Positions 1-7,836 of a DNA stretch of 64,000 bases are shown piece by piece. The position numbers and the translations under genes were made by a program. Origin of the DNA: Albibacterium sp035514885. Lineage in GTDB: Bacteria; Bacteroidota; Bacteroidia; Sphingobacteriales; Sphingobacteriaceae. The notes beneath the pieces are model-generated. The model was given only the letters and a program-made list of their open reading frames with translations. It searched no databases and had not been told where the DNA came from. The stretch's first letter is position 1; each line of letters opens with the position of its first letter. The DNA lies in the NCBI RefSeq assembly GCF_035514885.1, contig NZ_DATJCH010000010.1, positions 62,001-126,000 on the forward strand, written 5' to 3'.

Positions 1-992
1 GGTGCATGGAGTTGTATTTGATACCAAATAGAAGGAAGTGTTAGATCTAGATGCGGATCGTTAGCCAATATAGGGAAGCCCGTGCTAGATCGATTTCCGG
101 CAATTGCCCAATTATTGCTGCCAATGTTTTCTTCTTTGATTGCCGTTAATAGGCGAGATGATAGAGGCCATTCTTCTTTTCTTGTAGCATCGTTTTTTAA
201 TGAAATAAGGGGCGATGGACTAATTAAAGGCTTTGGAGCCTTTAGATCAAAATCCCAAGGTGTTCCGACCGGAATAATTGGATCTTCTTTAAAGGGATAG
301 TTTGGAAATAAATCATTAACAACCTCTTCTCCATATTTTGCCAAAATATTGTTCATAGCCAATTCATTGGTACCTCTGGCTAGGGTAGCCGACATTAATT
401 TTAACAAAAGAGCAGAGTTTAAAGGAGTCCATTCCTCTGGCTCATAATTCAGAATTTTAAATTCAATGGGATATTCGCGGGGAGATAAATCTTTAATATA
501 TGCATTCACCCCATCAGAATAAGCTTCAATAATCAGCTTGCTTTTGGGGTCGTTCAAACTTTCTTTAAGCATGGCCTCTGCACCATAAACCATGCCCATT
601 CGTCGTTGGTAACGATCCAGTTCCAGGGCTTTTTCTCCTACTACCTCAGAAAGCCTCCCTGCAGCATAACGCGTTTGGAAATCCATCTGCCATAGTCGGT
701 TTTTAGCAGTAATATATCCCTGAGCAAAATAAAGGTCATGTTCATTCTGTGCAAATACGTGCGGAATTCCCTGTTCGTCTATTAAAATACGTACGCTATC
801 CTGTAATTCGCTTTTAATTAAAGATTGGTTGATAATATCCTCTACGTCTTCAGCATTTTGCCAAAAACCTGTAAAGGGATTTAGGAACTTTCCAAGGGGA
901 GGAACGTCTCCTATTTTTGAATTAAATAAGAAAGCAAGCCCAAACGTAATCGCAATAAAAGCAACCAATTTTATTAAGCGAGTTCCTTTCAT
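1..992 (-). CDS. Penicillin acylase family protein (N-terminal hydrolase), truncated by window edge
   Basis: Reading the minus strand from an ATG at 992 gives about 330 codons without a stop before the window edge, so the C-terminal part is missing. The protein starts with a hydrophobic signal/anchor (LVAFIAITFGLAFLF), then carries acylase A-chain features (LIDEQGIPHVFAQNEHD, FAQGYITAKNRLWQMD). Around residue 291 the junction GSNNWAIAG appears; Ser292 would be the N-terminal nucleophile of the B chain after autocatalytic cleavage. The family hydrolyses amide bonds of acylated substrates such as beta-lactams or N-acyl-homoserine lactones; the true substrate cannot be told. It is probably periplasmic or membrane anchored. 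It lies 30 bp behind the 101-residue coiled-coil gene and may be cotranscribed with it. Confidence 0.85.
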   Translation of the reverse strand, partial: MKGTRLIKLVAFIAITFGLAFLFNSKIGDVPPLGKFLNPFTGFWQNAEDVEDIINQSLIKSELQDSVRILIDEQGIPHVFAQNEHDLYFAQGYITAKNRLWQMDFQTRYAAGRLSEVVGEKALELDRYQRRMGMVYGAEAMLKESLNDPKSKLIIEAYSDGVNAYIKDLSPREYPIEFKILNYEPEEWTPLNSALLLKLMSATLARGTNELAMNNILAKYGEEVVNDLFPNYPFKEDPIIPVGTPWDFDLKAPKPLISPSPLISLKNDATRKEEWPLSSRLLTAIKEENIGSNNWAIAGNRSSTGFPILANDPHLDLTLPSIWYQIQLHA

Positions 993-1022
993 TGCGATTA
1001 TGTTGTTATAGGTTAATTGATA

Positions 1023-1328
1023 TTATAAGCGTTTACCGCCCGCTTCATTAATCTCTTGTTGTTCTTTTAATTTATCTACGTTGTTTTTTTCACCAAAGTT
1101 TTCTGTTTTATCAGAGAAACCATTTAACAATTCATTAATTGAATCAAAATTATCAGCTGTACGTTGATGTATATCAGATAATACCTTTGTCAGGTTCTTA
1201 TCGTTTAAATCAAAATTATCAACTTCTAGTCTCCCAACTTTTTCAATGATTGCCTGCTGACTGTTTTTCAAATCCTGCATCTGTCGGACAATCTTTTCCA
1301 TCAACTCAAACTTCTTCAACTTATCCAT
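1023..1328 (-). CDS. Hypothetical small coiled-coil protein
   Basis: This 101-residue protein has no signal peptide or membrane segment. Residues 1-55 show heptad-like spacing of L/I/V (LKKFELMEKIVRQMQDL..AIIEKVGRL), so an alpha-helical coiled coil is likely. The C-terminal part is charged and looks disordered. It sits upstream of the penicillin acylase gene on the same strand with a 30 bp gap and 144 bp downstream of ribE. I do not recognise a family and propose no function. Normal-looking codon use and an ATG start make it a plausible real gene. Confidence 0.55.
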   Translation of the reverse strand: MDKLKKFELMEKIVRQMQDLKNSQQAIIEKVGRLEVDNFDLNDKNLTKVLSDIHQRTADNFDSINELLNGFSDKTENFGEKNNVDKLKEQQEINEAGGKRL

Positions 1329-1472
1329 AATTTTTCTTTTTGATTGATTATCAATATATTAAATAATAGTGAATAAAACAACCCTTGAAAGAAAATGTTT
1401 GGTTTCTTTACAGAAAGCGGATAAAAATAATTCAGTTTACATCAATATAGCGTAAACCCGATAATTAATAAA

Positions 1473-2063
1473 TTACACTCTTAGCGATAGGAGCTTAGAA
1501 ACATATTTTCCGATGATATCAAATTCAAGATTTACTTCGCTTCCAACAACAATATCTTTAAAGTTTGTATGCTCCAGTGTGTACGGAATAATGGCAACCG
1601 TAAATTCATTTATGCCTGAATTAAAAACTGTAAGGCTTACACCATTTATACAAATTGAACCCTTCTCAACCGTAATATTACCAATGGAAGCGTCGTATTG
1701 AAAGGAAAACAACCAGCTTCCGTTTTCGTCTTTCCTTGATACGCAAGTCGCTTTTTGATCTACATGGCCTTGAACAATGTGGCCATCCAATCTGCCACCT
1801 ACGGCAGTACAGCGCTCTAAATTCACCATGTCGCCAACTTTAATCTGTCCAAGTGTGCTTTTAAGCAAGGTTTCATTAATCGCAGTAACGCTATGTTCAT
1901 CCTCATTTATAGCAGTTACGGTCAGACAAACGCCATTATGAGAAATACTTTGATCTACCTTCAGTTCATTTGAAATAGAAGACTTGATCTTTAAATTAAG
2001 ATTGCTTCCTTCTTGAGTCAATCCGGTGACCGTTCCGATGGTTTCTATTATTCCGGTAAACAT
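1473..2063 (-). CDS. ribE: Riboflavin synthase, alpha subunit
   Basis: The enzyme converts two molecules of 6,7-dimethyl-8-ribityllumazine into riboflavin and a pyrimidinedione, the last step of riboflavin synthesis in the cytoplasm. The 196 residues start with the invariant MFTGIIE and contain two homologous lumazine-binding repeats: residues 1-95 (VCLTV near 47) and 96-190 (GHIVQGHVD, then GVSLTV near 141). The length is normal for the family. It begins 8 bp after the biotin carboxylase stop codon, so the two are probably cotranscribed. No FMN riboswitch is visible upstream. Confidence 0.95.
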   Translation of the reverse strand: MFTGIIETIGTVTGLTQEGSNLNLKIKSSISNELKVDQSISHNGVCLTVTAINEDEHSVTAINETLLKSTLGQIKVGDMVNLERCTAVGGRLDGHIVQGHVDQKATCVSRKDENGSWLFSFQYDASIGNITVEKGSICINGVSLTVFNSGINEFTVAIIPYTLEHTNFKDIVVGSEVNLEFDIIGKYVSKLLSLRV

Positions 2064-2071
2064 ATATTATT

Positions 2072-3550
2072 TTAATTAACCCTGTTCCTCTTCCAATTAG
2101 AAGATACGGTTTTTGTTACAGTTAATGATTCTTGTAATTCTTTTGAGAAAATATGATTCGCAATTATTGCAGCCACCTCATCTTCCTCACTATTAACAGG
2201 AAGTGTAGTTTGGGTATTAAAATGTGAATCAACGAAGTTGGTTGTATAGCTGCCGTCTTGAAAGACTGGGTGGTTCATTACGAACTTGCCAAAGGCCAAT
2301 GTGCTTTCTATACCGGTAATCTGATACTCATCAATAGCCCGTTTCATTCGCTGTATGGCTTCATCCCGCGTGTCGGCCCATACAATTAATTTAGCGATCA
2401 TCGGATCGTAATAGACCGATATTTCCATGCCTGCCTGATACGCATTATCTACCCGCACCCCTGGGCCTTCAGGAAGCTTATAGGTCTTTAAAATGCCGCT
2501 ATCAGGAAAGAAATTATTCGATGGATCTTCTGCATAAATTCTTAATTCGATGGCATGTCCATGAATGCTTAAGTCTTCCTGCTTTAATGCCAATACTTCA
2601 CCTCGGGCAATTTTAATTTGCTCTTTCACCAAATCTACTCCGGTAATCATTTCTGTAATCGGATGTTCAACCTGCAAACGTGTATTCATTTCCAGAAAAT
2701 AGAAATTTAAGTCTGCATCCATTATAAACTCGACTGTCCCTGCACCTACATAATTACAAGACCGCGCTACGTTAATGGCACATGCGCCCATTTCCTCACG
2801 TATTTTAGCATTCAAGGTAGGTGTAGGAGCCTCTTCAACAACCTTTTGATGTCTTCTTTGAATAGAACATTCGCGCTCAAACAGATGGATCACATTTCCA
2901 TGCTCATCTGCTAAAACCTGAATCTCAATATGCTTAGGTGAAGTTATATAACGTTCTAAAAATACAGAATCATCGCCAAAGGCCGATTTAGCTTCGGATA
3001 TTGCCGATTTCAGTTCTTCCTTAAAGTCCTCTTTCGATTTTACAATACGCATTCCTTTTCCACCACCACCTGCTGCTGCTTTAATTAAAATAGGGAATCC
3101 GATTTCTTCAGCCTGAATCTTCGCCTCCTCAATATCTCTTATAGGTTCCTTTGTTCCTTTAATCATGGGGATATTGTAGCGCAATGCCGCATCTTTGGCA
3201 GATAATTTATTGCCCATAATCTCCATAGCTTCAGGAGAGGGCCCAATTAACGTGATACCTGCCTCTTGTAAAGCCTTGGCAAAGGCCGGATTTTCTGATA
3301 GAAAACCATAGCCGGGATGAACTGCATCTGCTTGAGTTGCTTGACAGGCACTGATAATATTCTCAATATTTAAATAGGATAGGTTAGAGGCAGCCTCACC
3401 AATATAGATAGCTTCATCAGCATACTGTACATGCAGAGCCAGGCGGTCGGCAGCCGAGAAAACAGCAACGGTCGCAATTCCCATTTCACGTGCAGATCGC
3501 ATAATCCGAATAGCAATTTCGCCGCGGTTCGCAACTAATATCTTTTTCAT
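2072..3550 (-). CDS. accC: Biotin carboxylase subunit of acetyl-/propionyl-CoA carboxylase
   Basis: The protein performs ATP-dependent carboxylation of biotin on a carrier protein using bicarbonate. Visible motifs are the N-terminal KKILVANRGEIAIRI, HPGYGFLSEN (78-87), the glycine-rich ATP loop GGGGKGM (161-167), and the EMNTRLQVEHPITE metal/catalytic segment. At 492 residues it is longer than the roughly 450-residue AccC; the C-terminal extension (SEEDEVAAIIANHIF onward) has no biotinyl AMKM motif, so the carrier is encoded elsewhere. The extra tail fits propionyl-/acyl-CoA carboxylase subunits of Bacteroidota as well as AccC, so substrate assignment is open. It is followed at 8 bp by ribE. 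Confidence 0.88.
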   Translation of the reverse strand: MKKILVANRGEIAIRIMRSAREMGIATVAVFSAADRLALHVQYADEAIYIGEAASNLSYLNIENIISACQATQADAVHPGYGFLSENPAFAKALQEAGITLIGPSPEAMEIMGNKLSAKDAALRYNIPMIKGTKEPIRDIEEAKIQAEEIGFPILIKAAAGGGGKGMRIVKSKEDFKEELKSAISEAKSAFGDDSVFLERYITSPKHIEIQVLADEHGNVIHLFERECSIQRRHQKVVEEAPTPTLNAKIREEMGACAINVARSCNYVGAGTVEFIMDADLNFYFLEMNTRLQVEHPITEMITGVDLVKEQIKIARGEVLALKQEDLSIHGHAIELRIYAEDPSNNFFPDSGILKTYKLPEGPGVRVDNAYQAGMEISVYYDPMIAKLIVWADTRDEAIQRMKRAIDEYQITGIESTLAFGKFVMNHPVFQDGSYTTNFVDSHFNTQTTLPVNSEEDEVAAIIANHIFSKELQESLTVTKTVSSNWKRNRVN

Positions 3551-3629
3551 AATAATGTTATTATAAAGAAGTTCTTTTTTTAATGATATTTAATTCAACT
3601 ACTGCGAATATGCAGACATCTTCGGGTGC

Positions 3630-3652
3630 TTGTAAATTACAATCATTTACAA
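3630..3652. promoter_or_regulatory. Inverted repeat upstream of accC-ribE
   Basis: Two 8-bp arms, TTGTAAAT and ATTTACAA, are separated by 7 bp and lie about 80 bp upstream of the accC start. This is a possible operator, seen only as symmetry in an AT-rich region. The rest of the gap from 3551 to 3931 holds no gene that I can support. Confidence 0.25.
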
Positions 3653-3842
3653 ATTTAACAAATTGATCCAACTATAATTAAATTACTTCTTTTAAGTAAA
3701 AAGGAAATAAGTTGTGACTAATTGTAAAAAGTACACACTATTTCTTAACTTTAAATTCCTGCTTAAAACTGCGTTTATAGAGCACAAAGGGCGATTATGG
3801 AAGATGCGTTCAATATCGTGGAAAAAATAAATTGATAAAAAT

Positions 3843-3872
3843 TTGTAAAAAATAATGAAAGCCGTATTTTGC
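3843..3872 (+). promoter_or_regulatory. Candidate Bacteroidota-type promoter of the sugar kinase gene
   Basis: A TTG (3843-3845) is followed after 19 bp by TATTTTGC (3865-3872), close to the TTG / TAnnTTTG pattern of Bacteroidota housekeeping promoters but one base short of the consensus -7 box. It lies 60 bp before the ATG at 3932. Confidence 0.4.
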
Positions 3873-3931
3873 GAAAGAATTAACCATAATTTAACGACAA
3901 ATACAGAAATTTATTTTAATAAAACTTATAT

Positions 3932-4780
3932 ATGATCATTATTGCTGACGGCGGTTCTACAAAAACTAATTGGTGCCTTATAGATGGTTCAGGAAGAAAT
4001 ATCTATTTTAATACAGAAGGATATAATCCCTATTTTGTAAGTAGCGAATATATTCAAAGTTCTCTAAAAAAAGGACTACCGGATGATCTAGCGTTAGATC
4101 AAATCACGGAAGTTTACTACTATGGCGCCGGTGTTCATAATGTAGAAAAAGCAGAAGTTATTAAAGACGCATTTGCACTTTTCTTCAAGAACGCCAAGAT
4201 CTCTATTGGTCATGATCTTTTAGCCGCTGCACGTGCCTTATTGGGTACTGAAAGTGGTTTTGCGGCTATTCTTGGTACGGGAACAAATACTTGCCTATAC
4301 GATGGAAATGATATTACATTAAACATTGATTCTGCTGCCTATATTTTAGGTGATGAGGGAAGTGGCTGCTATATCGGCAAGAAATTACTAACTGATTATG
4401 TTCGTGGCTTAATGCCTGCCAATGTTCGCGAAGAATTTTGGAATACTTACAAGCTTACGCCTGATGAAGTAATGGACCGGGTTTATACCAAACCTTTAGC
4501 GAATCGTTTCTGTGCAAGCTTTAGCAAATTTGTTTACGATAACAACGTTAATATAGCATACTCTCGAAATATTGTTAAAACTTCATTTGTTGACTTTTTC
4601 ACTAATTTAGTTTCTAAGTATCCTAACTATAAAGATTATTCTTTCAACTGCATTGGTTCTGTAGGTTATAACTTTAGAAATGTTCTGGAAGAAACGGCTG
4701 GAGAGTTCGGAATGAAAATAGGTAAAATCATTCGTTCTCCGATAGATGATTTAGTGAAGTTTCATCAAAGTAAAAAATAA
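3932..4780 (+). CDS. BadF/BadG-type sugar kinase, N-acetylglucosamine kinase-like
   Basis: This 282-residue cytoplasmic protein belongs to the ASKHA (actin/hexokinase) superfamily, BadF/BadG/BcrA/BcrD branch. It has an intact phosphate-1 motif DGGSTKT (6-12), a catalytic-type HD (94-95), the phosphate-2 motif GTGTNT (115-120) and an adenosine-side DEGSG (141-145). Those features support ATP-dependent phosphorylation of an amino sugar such as GlcNAc, as in related kinases, although the sugar is inferred. It is a single-gene unit ending in a strong terminator. A same-length paralogue (6987-7835) lies downstream behind pfkA and has lost the phosphate-1 motif. Confidence 0.82.
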   Translation: MIIIADGGSTKTNWCLIDGSGRNIYFNTEGYNPYFVSSEYIQSSLKKGLPDDLALDQITEVYYYGAGVHNVEKAEVIKDAFALFFKNAKISIGHDLLAAARALLGTESGFAAILGTGTNTCLYDGNDITLNIDSAAYILGDEGSGCYIGKKLLTDYVRGLMPANVREEFWNTYKLTPDEVMDRVYTKPLANRFCASFSKFVYDNNVNIAYSRNIVKTSFVDFFTNLVSKYPNYKDYSFNCIGSVGYNFRNVLEETAGEFGMKIGKIIRSPIDDLVKFHQSKK

Positions 4781-4800
4781 ACAGCTTTTTTAATGGCTTG

Positions 4801-4835
4801 AAAAGGGACTCCATAATTGGAGTCCCTTTTTTTTT
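4801..4835 (+). terminator. Rho-independent terminator of the sugar kinase gene
   Basis: A 12-bp stem (AAAAGGGACTCC paired with GGAGTCCCTTTT) with a 6-nt loop is followed by a run of T. It begins 20 bp after the stop codon. Confidence 0.9.
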
Positions 4836-4926
4836 GTTCAATCATATTAAACATTAATTAAACCAGGAATATGTAGATCCTATCTCGGTATAAGTTGCTT
4901 TAATCTCACTATTAATTCGAACTACT

Positions 4927-5017
4927 CAAACAGGGACCAAACAGGGGTTAAACAGGGACCAAACAGGGACAAGACTCGCATATTACCCCTGCTTGAACCC
5001 TGTATGGTCCTTGTTTG
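4927..5017. repeat. Phased 11-bp tandem repeats in inverted arrangement
   Basis: Four head-to-tail 11-bp units of the form YAAACAGGGRY occupy 4927-4970 without any gap. After 14 bp, three more units in the opposite orientation occupy 4985-5017 (ACCCCTGCTTG, AACCCTGTATG, GTCCTTGTTTG), again exactly in 11-bp register. The two arms can form a long imperfect hairpin. Units of 11 bp shift reading frame each time, so this is not coding. The element lies between the convergent 3' ends of the sugar kinase and the Nudix-like regulator. I do not recognise it as a named repeat. Confidence 0.85.
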
Positions 5018-5141
5018 ATCCCCATTATAAGCTTGGATGATATTTACAGGTTTCGGATATGTATTGGAAAAAAATAAGGTTTGATAAATGAATATCAAAC
5101 CTTATTTTTTTAATGCTATAGTTATTTTTTAACCCTATAGG

Positions 5142-5837
5142 TTATTTTTTAAAAGACAAATCGTTTTGGAAGATTTTAGCGTATTTGCGTTTGTCGAACT
5201 TATAAAGTTTCGCAGCCCGATAGGATACTCCCTCTTGTTTTTCATCCAATTCTTTTAGGAAATTATAATTCAGCATCTTTTTTCGGAAGTTACGTTTGTC
5301 GAGCGAAATGCCAATAATGGCTTCATATACTTTCTGGAGTTGGGTTAAGGTAAATTTCTCAGGAAGTAATTCGAAAGCAATCGGAGTATATTTAATCTTT
5401 TGCCTGATTTTTTCTAAGCTGCGAGCAATGATGTTTGCGTGGTCAAATGCCAGTTCGGGAAGATTTTCGACCGGATGCCATACCGCTTGTCGAACATAGT
5501 CCGAGTGGGGTTTTAATGTCGATTGACCTTTAAGGCGCAGCAGCGCATAATAAGCAACTGTAATTACACGTCCTTGTGGGTGCCTTTTCAGGTCACCGAA
5601 GGTATAGAGCTGTTCCATGAAAATATTTCTTAATCCGGTATGTTCGTATAAAATACGCTCTACGGCATTGTCAATAGTTTCAGAATGTTCAACAAAGAAG
5701 CCGGGTAGTGCCCACCAGTCTTTGTATGGATATTGATTACGTTCTACGAGTAAGACTTTGAGTTCCCCTTCATCAAAACCGAAGATTACACAATCGGCTG
5801 TAAAAGTTGATTGAAGGTGGGTTAGTGTTGAATACAA
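5142..5837 (-). CDS. NrtR-like transcriptional regulator with degenerate Nudix domain
   Basis: The 231-residue protein has an N-terminal Nudix fold (about 12-150) and a C-terminal winged-helix-like part (about 160-225, FTLTQLQKVYEAIIG...KRNFRKKMLNYNFL), the architecture of NrtR/AraR-type sugar or nucleotide-responsive regulators. In the Nudix box (46-69, GFFVEHSETIDNAVERILYE then HTGL) the residues matching MutT Glu53 and Glu57 are Ile62 and His66 and one glycine is Phe47, so metal-dependent hydrolysis is unlikely and ligand sensing is inferred. The start is a TTG at 5837, since no upstream in-frame ATG exists before a stop. It is divergent from pfkA, with TGTA/TACA palindromes between them. 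Confidence 0.82.
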   Translation of the reverse strand: MYSTLTHLQSTFTADCVIFGFDEGELKVLLVERNQYPYKDWWALPGFFVEHSETIDNAVERILYEHTGLRNIFMEQLYTFGDLKRHPQGRVITVAYYALLRLKGQSTLKPHSDYVRQAVWHPVENLPELAFDHANIIARSLEKIRQKIKYTPIAFELLPEKFTLTQLQKVYEAIIGISLDKRNFRKKMLNYNFLKELDEKQEGVSYRAAKLYKFDKRKYAKIFQNDLSFKK

Positions 5838-5900
5838 AATATTATAATTTATATGTATATAAATATTAAACTACTATTTTTGTTATTATTGATACAAAAA

Positions 5901-5944
5901 TGTAAAAAAAAATACAATTTTTTATGATAGTGTAGAAAATACAC
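5901..5944. promoter_or_regulatory. Candidate operators between the regulator and pfkA
   Basis: Two dyads share TGTA/TACA half-sites: TGTA-N8-TACA at 5901-5916 and GTGTA-N5-TACAC at 5930-5944. Both lie in the 151-bp divergent region, the second 45 bp before the pfkA start. They are plausible binding sites for the adjacent NrtR-like protein; binding is inferred from position and symmetry only. Confidence 0.4.
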
Positions 5945-5988
5945 GTTATATTCGTATCTTATAATTTGGACGTGATATTTAATTTTTT

Positions 5989-6972
5989 GTGCAGAAAATA
6001 AAGAGAATAGGAGTTTTTACCTCCGGGGGCGATGCGCCAGGAATGAATGCATGTATTCGGGCAGTAGTTCGAACAGCTATTTATAATAAACTAGAAGTTA
6101 GCGGGATTATACAGGGTTATCAAGGGATGATTGATAATCACTTCGTCGATATGGACAGCCGTTCGGTTTGTAATATCATTCAATTAGGAGGTACTATTTT
6201 AAAAACAGCTCGTTGCAGCGAATTTCGGACTGTCGAGGGTAGAAAAAAGGCTTATGATAATTTAAAAGCAGCAGGTATTGATGCTTTGGTGGGTATAGGT
6301 GGTGATGGTACATTCACAGGTATTGAAATCTTCTCTCGTGAATATGATATTCCGGTAGTTGGAATTCCCGGAACAATCGATAATGATTTATACGGTTCTG
6401 ATTTTACATTGGGCTTTGATACAGCCTGTAATACAGTAATTGAAGCAATTGATAAAATAAGAGATACGGCGGCTTCGCATGATCGTTTGTTCTTTGTGGA
6501 AGTGATGGGTCGTGATTCTGGTTGCATTGCTTTGAATACGGGTATAGCTGGGGGGGCGGAAGCCATTTTAATGCCCGAAAAAGCAACAGCTATTGATGAT
6601 CTTATCGAAAGTCTTGAAGGTGCAGTAGCTGGTAAAAAGAGTTCTACAATTGTAATTATTGCAGAGGGAGAACAAAACGGCGGTGCTTATAATATAGCAC
6701 AACGCGTTAAGGCTAAATTCAACTATTATGACACGAAGGTTACTATTTTGGGGCATTTGCAACGCGGTGGTTCTCCTTCAAGTTTTGATAGGGTATTGGC
6801 GAGCAGATTAGGTTTTTCGGCAGTTAATTTATTGCTGTCCGGAGAAAGCAGAAAGGTGGTAGGATTGAAAGGTAATGAAATTCACCATGTTCCTATTGAA
6901 GAGTCTATTAATAATAAGGCTTTTAAACTGGCGCCTGATATGATTGAACTATCTCATATTTTAGCTATTTAG
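5989..6972 (+). CDS. pfkA: ATP-dependent 6-phosphofructokinase
   Basis: The enzyme phosphorylates fructose 6-phosphate to fructose 1,6-bisphosphate in glycolysis. Its 327 residues carry GGDAPGMN (13-20), GGDGT (104-108; glycine and threonine here indicate ATP rather than pyrophosphate as donor), PGTIDND (127-133, with Asp131 the catalytic base), MGRDSG, and LGHLQRGGSPS. The start is GTG at 5989, just before QKIKRIGVFTSGG, which matches the usual family N-terminus. It is followed after 14 bp by the degenerate BadF paralogue and then gapA, so the three probably form one operon with regulation from the divergent Nudix-like protein. Confidence 0.96.
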   Translation: MQKIKRIGVFTSGGDAPGMNACIRAVVRTAIYNKLEVSGIIQGYQGMIDNHFVDMDSRSVCNIIQLGGTILKTARCSEFRTVEGRKKAYDNLKAAGIDALVGIGGDGTFTGIEIFSREYDIPVVGIPGTIDNDLYGSDFTLGFDTACNTVIEAIDKIRDTAASHDRLFFVEVMGRDSGCIALNTGIAGGAEAILMPEKATAIDDLIESLEGAVAGKKSSTIVIIAEGEQNGGAYNIAQRVKAKFNYYDTKVTILGHLQRGGSPSSFDRVLASRLGFSAVNLLLSGESRKVVGLKGNEIHHVPIEESINNKAFKLAPDMIELSHILAI

Positions 6973-6986
6973 TTTAATAGTTAATT

Positions 6987-7835
6987 ATGATAGCAGTTGT
7001 ATATAGTGGTTCACGTTTGGCAGATTGGCGTTTAGCTGAGAGAGGCAAGGTGATTGCAGGGTTTAAAACGATGGGAATCAACCCTCATCATAACGATGCA
7101 GCCAGAATAGAACAACTGTTAAATAAGAATAATACGTTGATTAATTATGCCGAAAAGATAAAACGTATTTATTTTTTCGGAGCAGGTGCTTCAGGAGAGA
7201 ATCGAATCATTGTTTCGAAAGCATTTAATTCATTTTTTCGTTTTGGGAAAGTCTTTGTAGGTCATGATTTAAAAGCTGCGGCTTTGGCTACATGCGGTGA
7301 TCACAGAGGATTGGTAGGGATTATTGGAAGTGGATCTAATGCTGCGTATTATAATGGAAAAAAGCTTGAGCAAAATAACTATGGCTTAGGTTATATACTG
7401 GCGGATGAGGGTTCTGCTAATTGGTTGGGTAGAAATATTTTACAAGATTATATTACTCAGACAATGCCTCCGGATCTAGTTCTTAAATTTGATGAAAAGT
7501 ATTCACTTGATGCCAAGTTAATATTAGATAAGGTTTATAGACAGGCGAATCCTATTTTATTTTTAAGTTCATTCTCCGAGTTTGCATTTGAAAATAGAGA
7601 GAATATTTATGTCAGGAATTTGGTTATTAAAGGATTTAATCTTTTATTTAAAAAGTATTTCATCCCTTTAAAAGAGAGACACGACATTCGTACTGTGAGT
7701 TTTACAGGAAGTGTGGCTTTTGACTATCAAGAATTACTAGAAAATGTGGCCATTAGCCACGGTTTCGAAATAGGCACTATAATTAGGGAGCCTATTCATA
7801 ATCTTTTGAATTATTATTTAAATAAAAACAAGTAA
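6987..7835 (+). CDS. Degenerate BadF/NAGK-type protein (probable pseudokinase)
   Basis: The protein has 282 residues, exactly as many as the kinase at 3932-4780, and aligns with it throughout. The phosphate-1 loop DGGSTKT (6-12) is replaced by YSGSRLA at the same residues, removing the Asp, Thr and Lys that handle the ATP phosphates. Other landmarks are kept: FFGAG (63-67), HD (93-94), GSGSN (114-118), DEGS (140-143) and TGSVAF near the C-terminus. Loss of catalysis with fold retention is inferred, suggesting a sugar or sugar-phosphate sensor or an allosteric partner. It lies 14 bp after pfkA and 1 bp before gapA, which ties it to glycolysis. Confidence 0.8.
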   Translation: MIAVVYSGSRLADWRLAERGKVIAGFKTMGINPHHNDAARIEQLLNKNNTLINYAEKIKRIYFFGAGASGENRIIVSKAFNSFFRFGKVFVGHDLKAAALATCGDHRGLVGIIGSGSNAAYYNGKKLEQNNYGLGYILADEGSANWLGRNILQDYITQTMPPDLVLKFDEKYSLDAKLILDKVYRQANPILFLSSFSEFAFENRENIYVRNLVIKGFNLLFKKYFIPLKERHDIRTVSFTGSVAFDYQELLENVAISHGFEIGTIIREPIHNLLNYYLNKNK

Positions 7836-7836
7836 A

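Noticed and set aside
4927..5017. Possible CRISPR array
   Set aside because: Units are 11 bp, directly adjacent, without spacers, and inverted halfway; no cas genes are nearby.
5101..5141. Second terminator with repeats of TTATTTTTTAA after the Nudix-like gene
   Set aside because: The direct repeats are AT-only and do not form a GC-stabilised stem; I see no clear terminator there.
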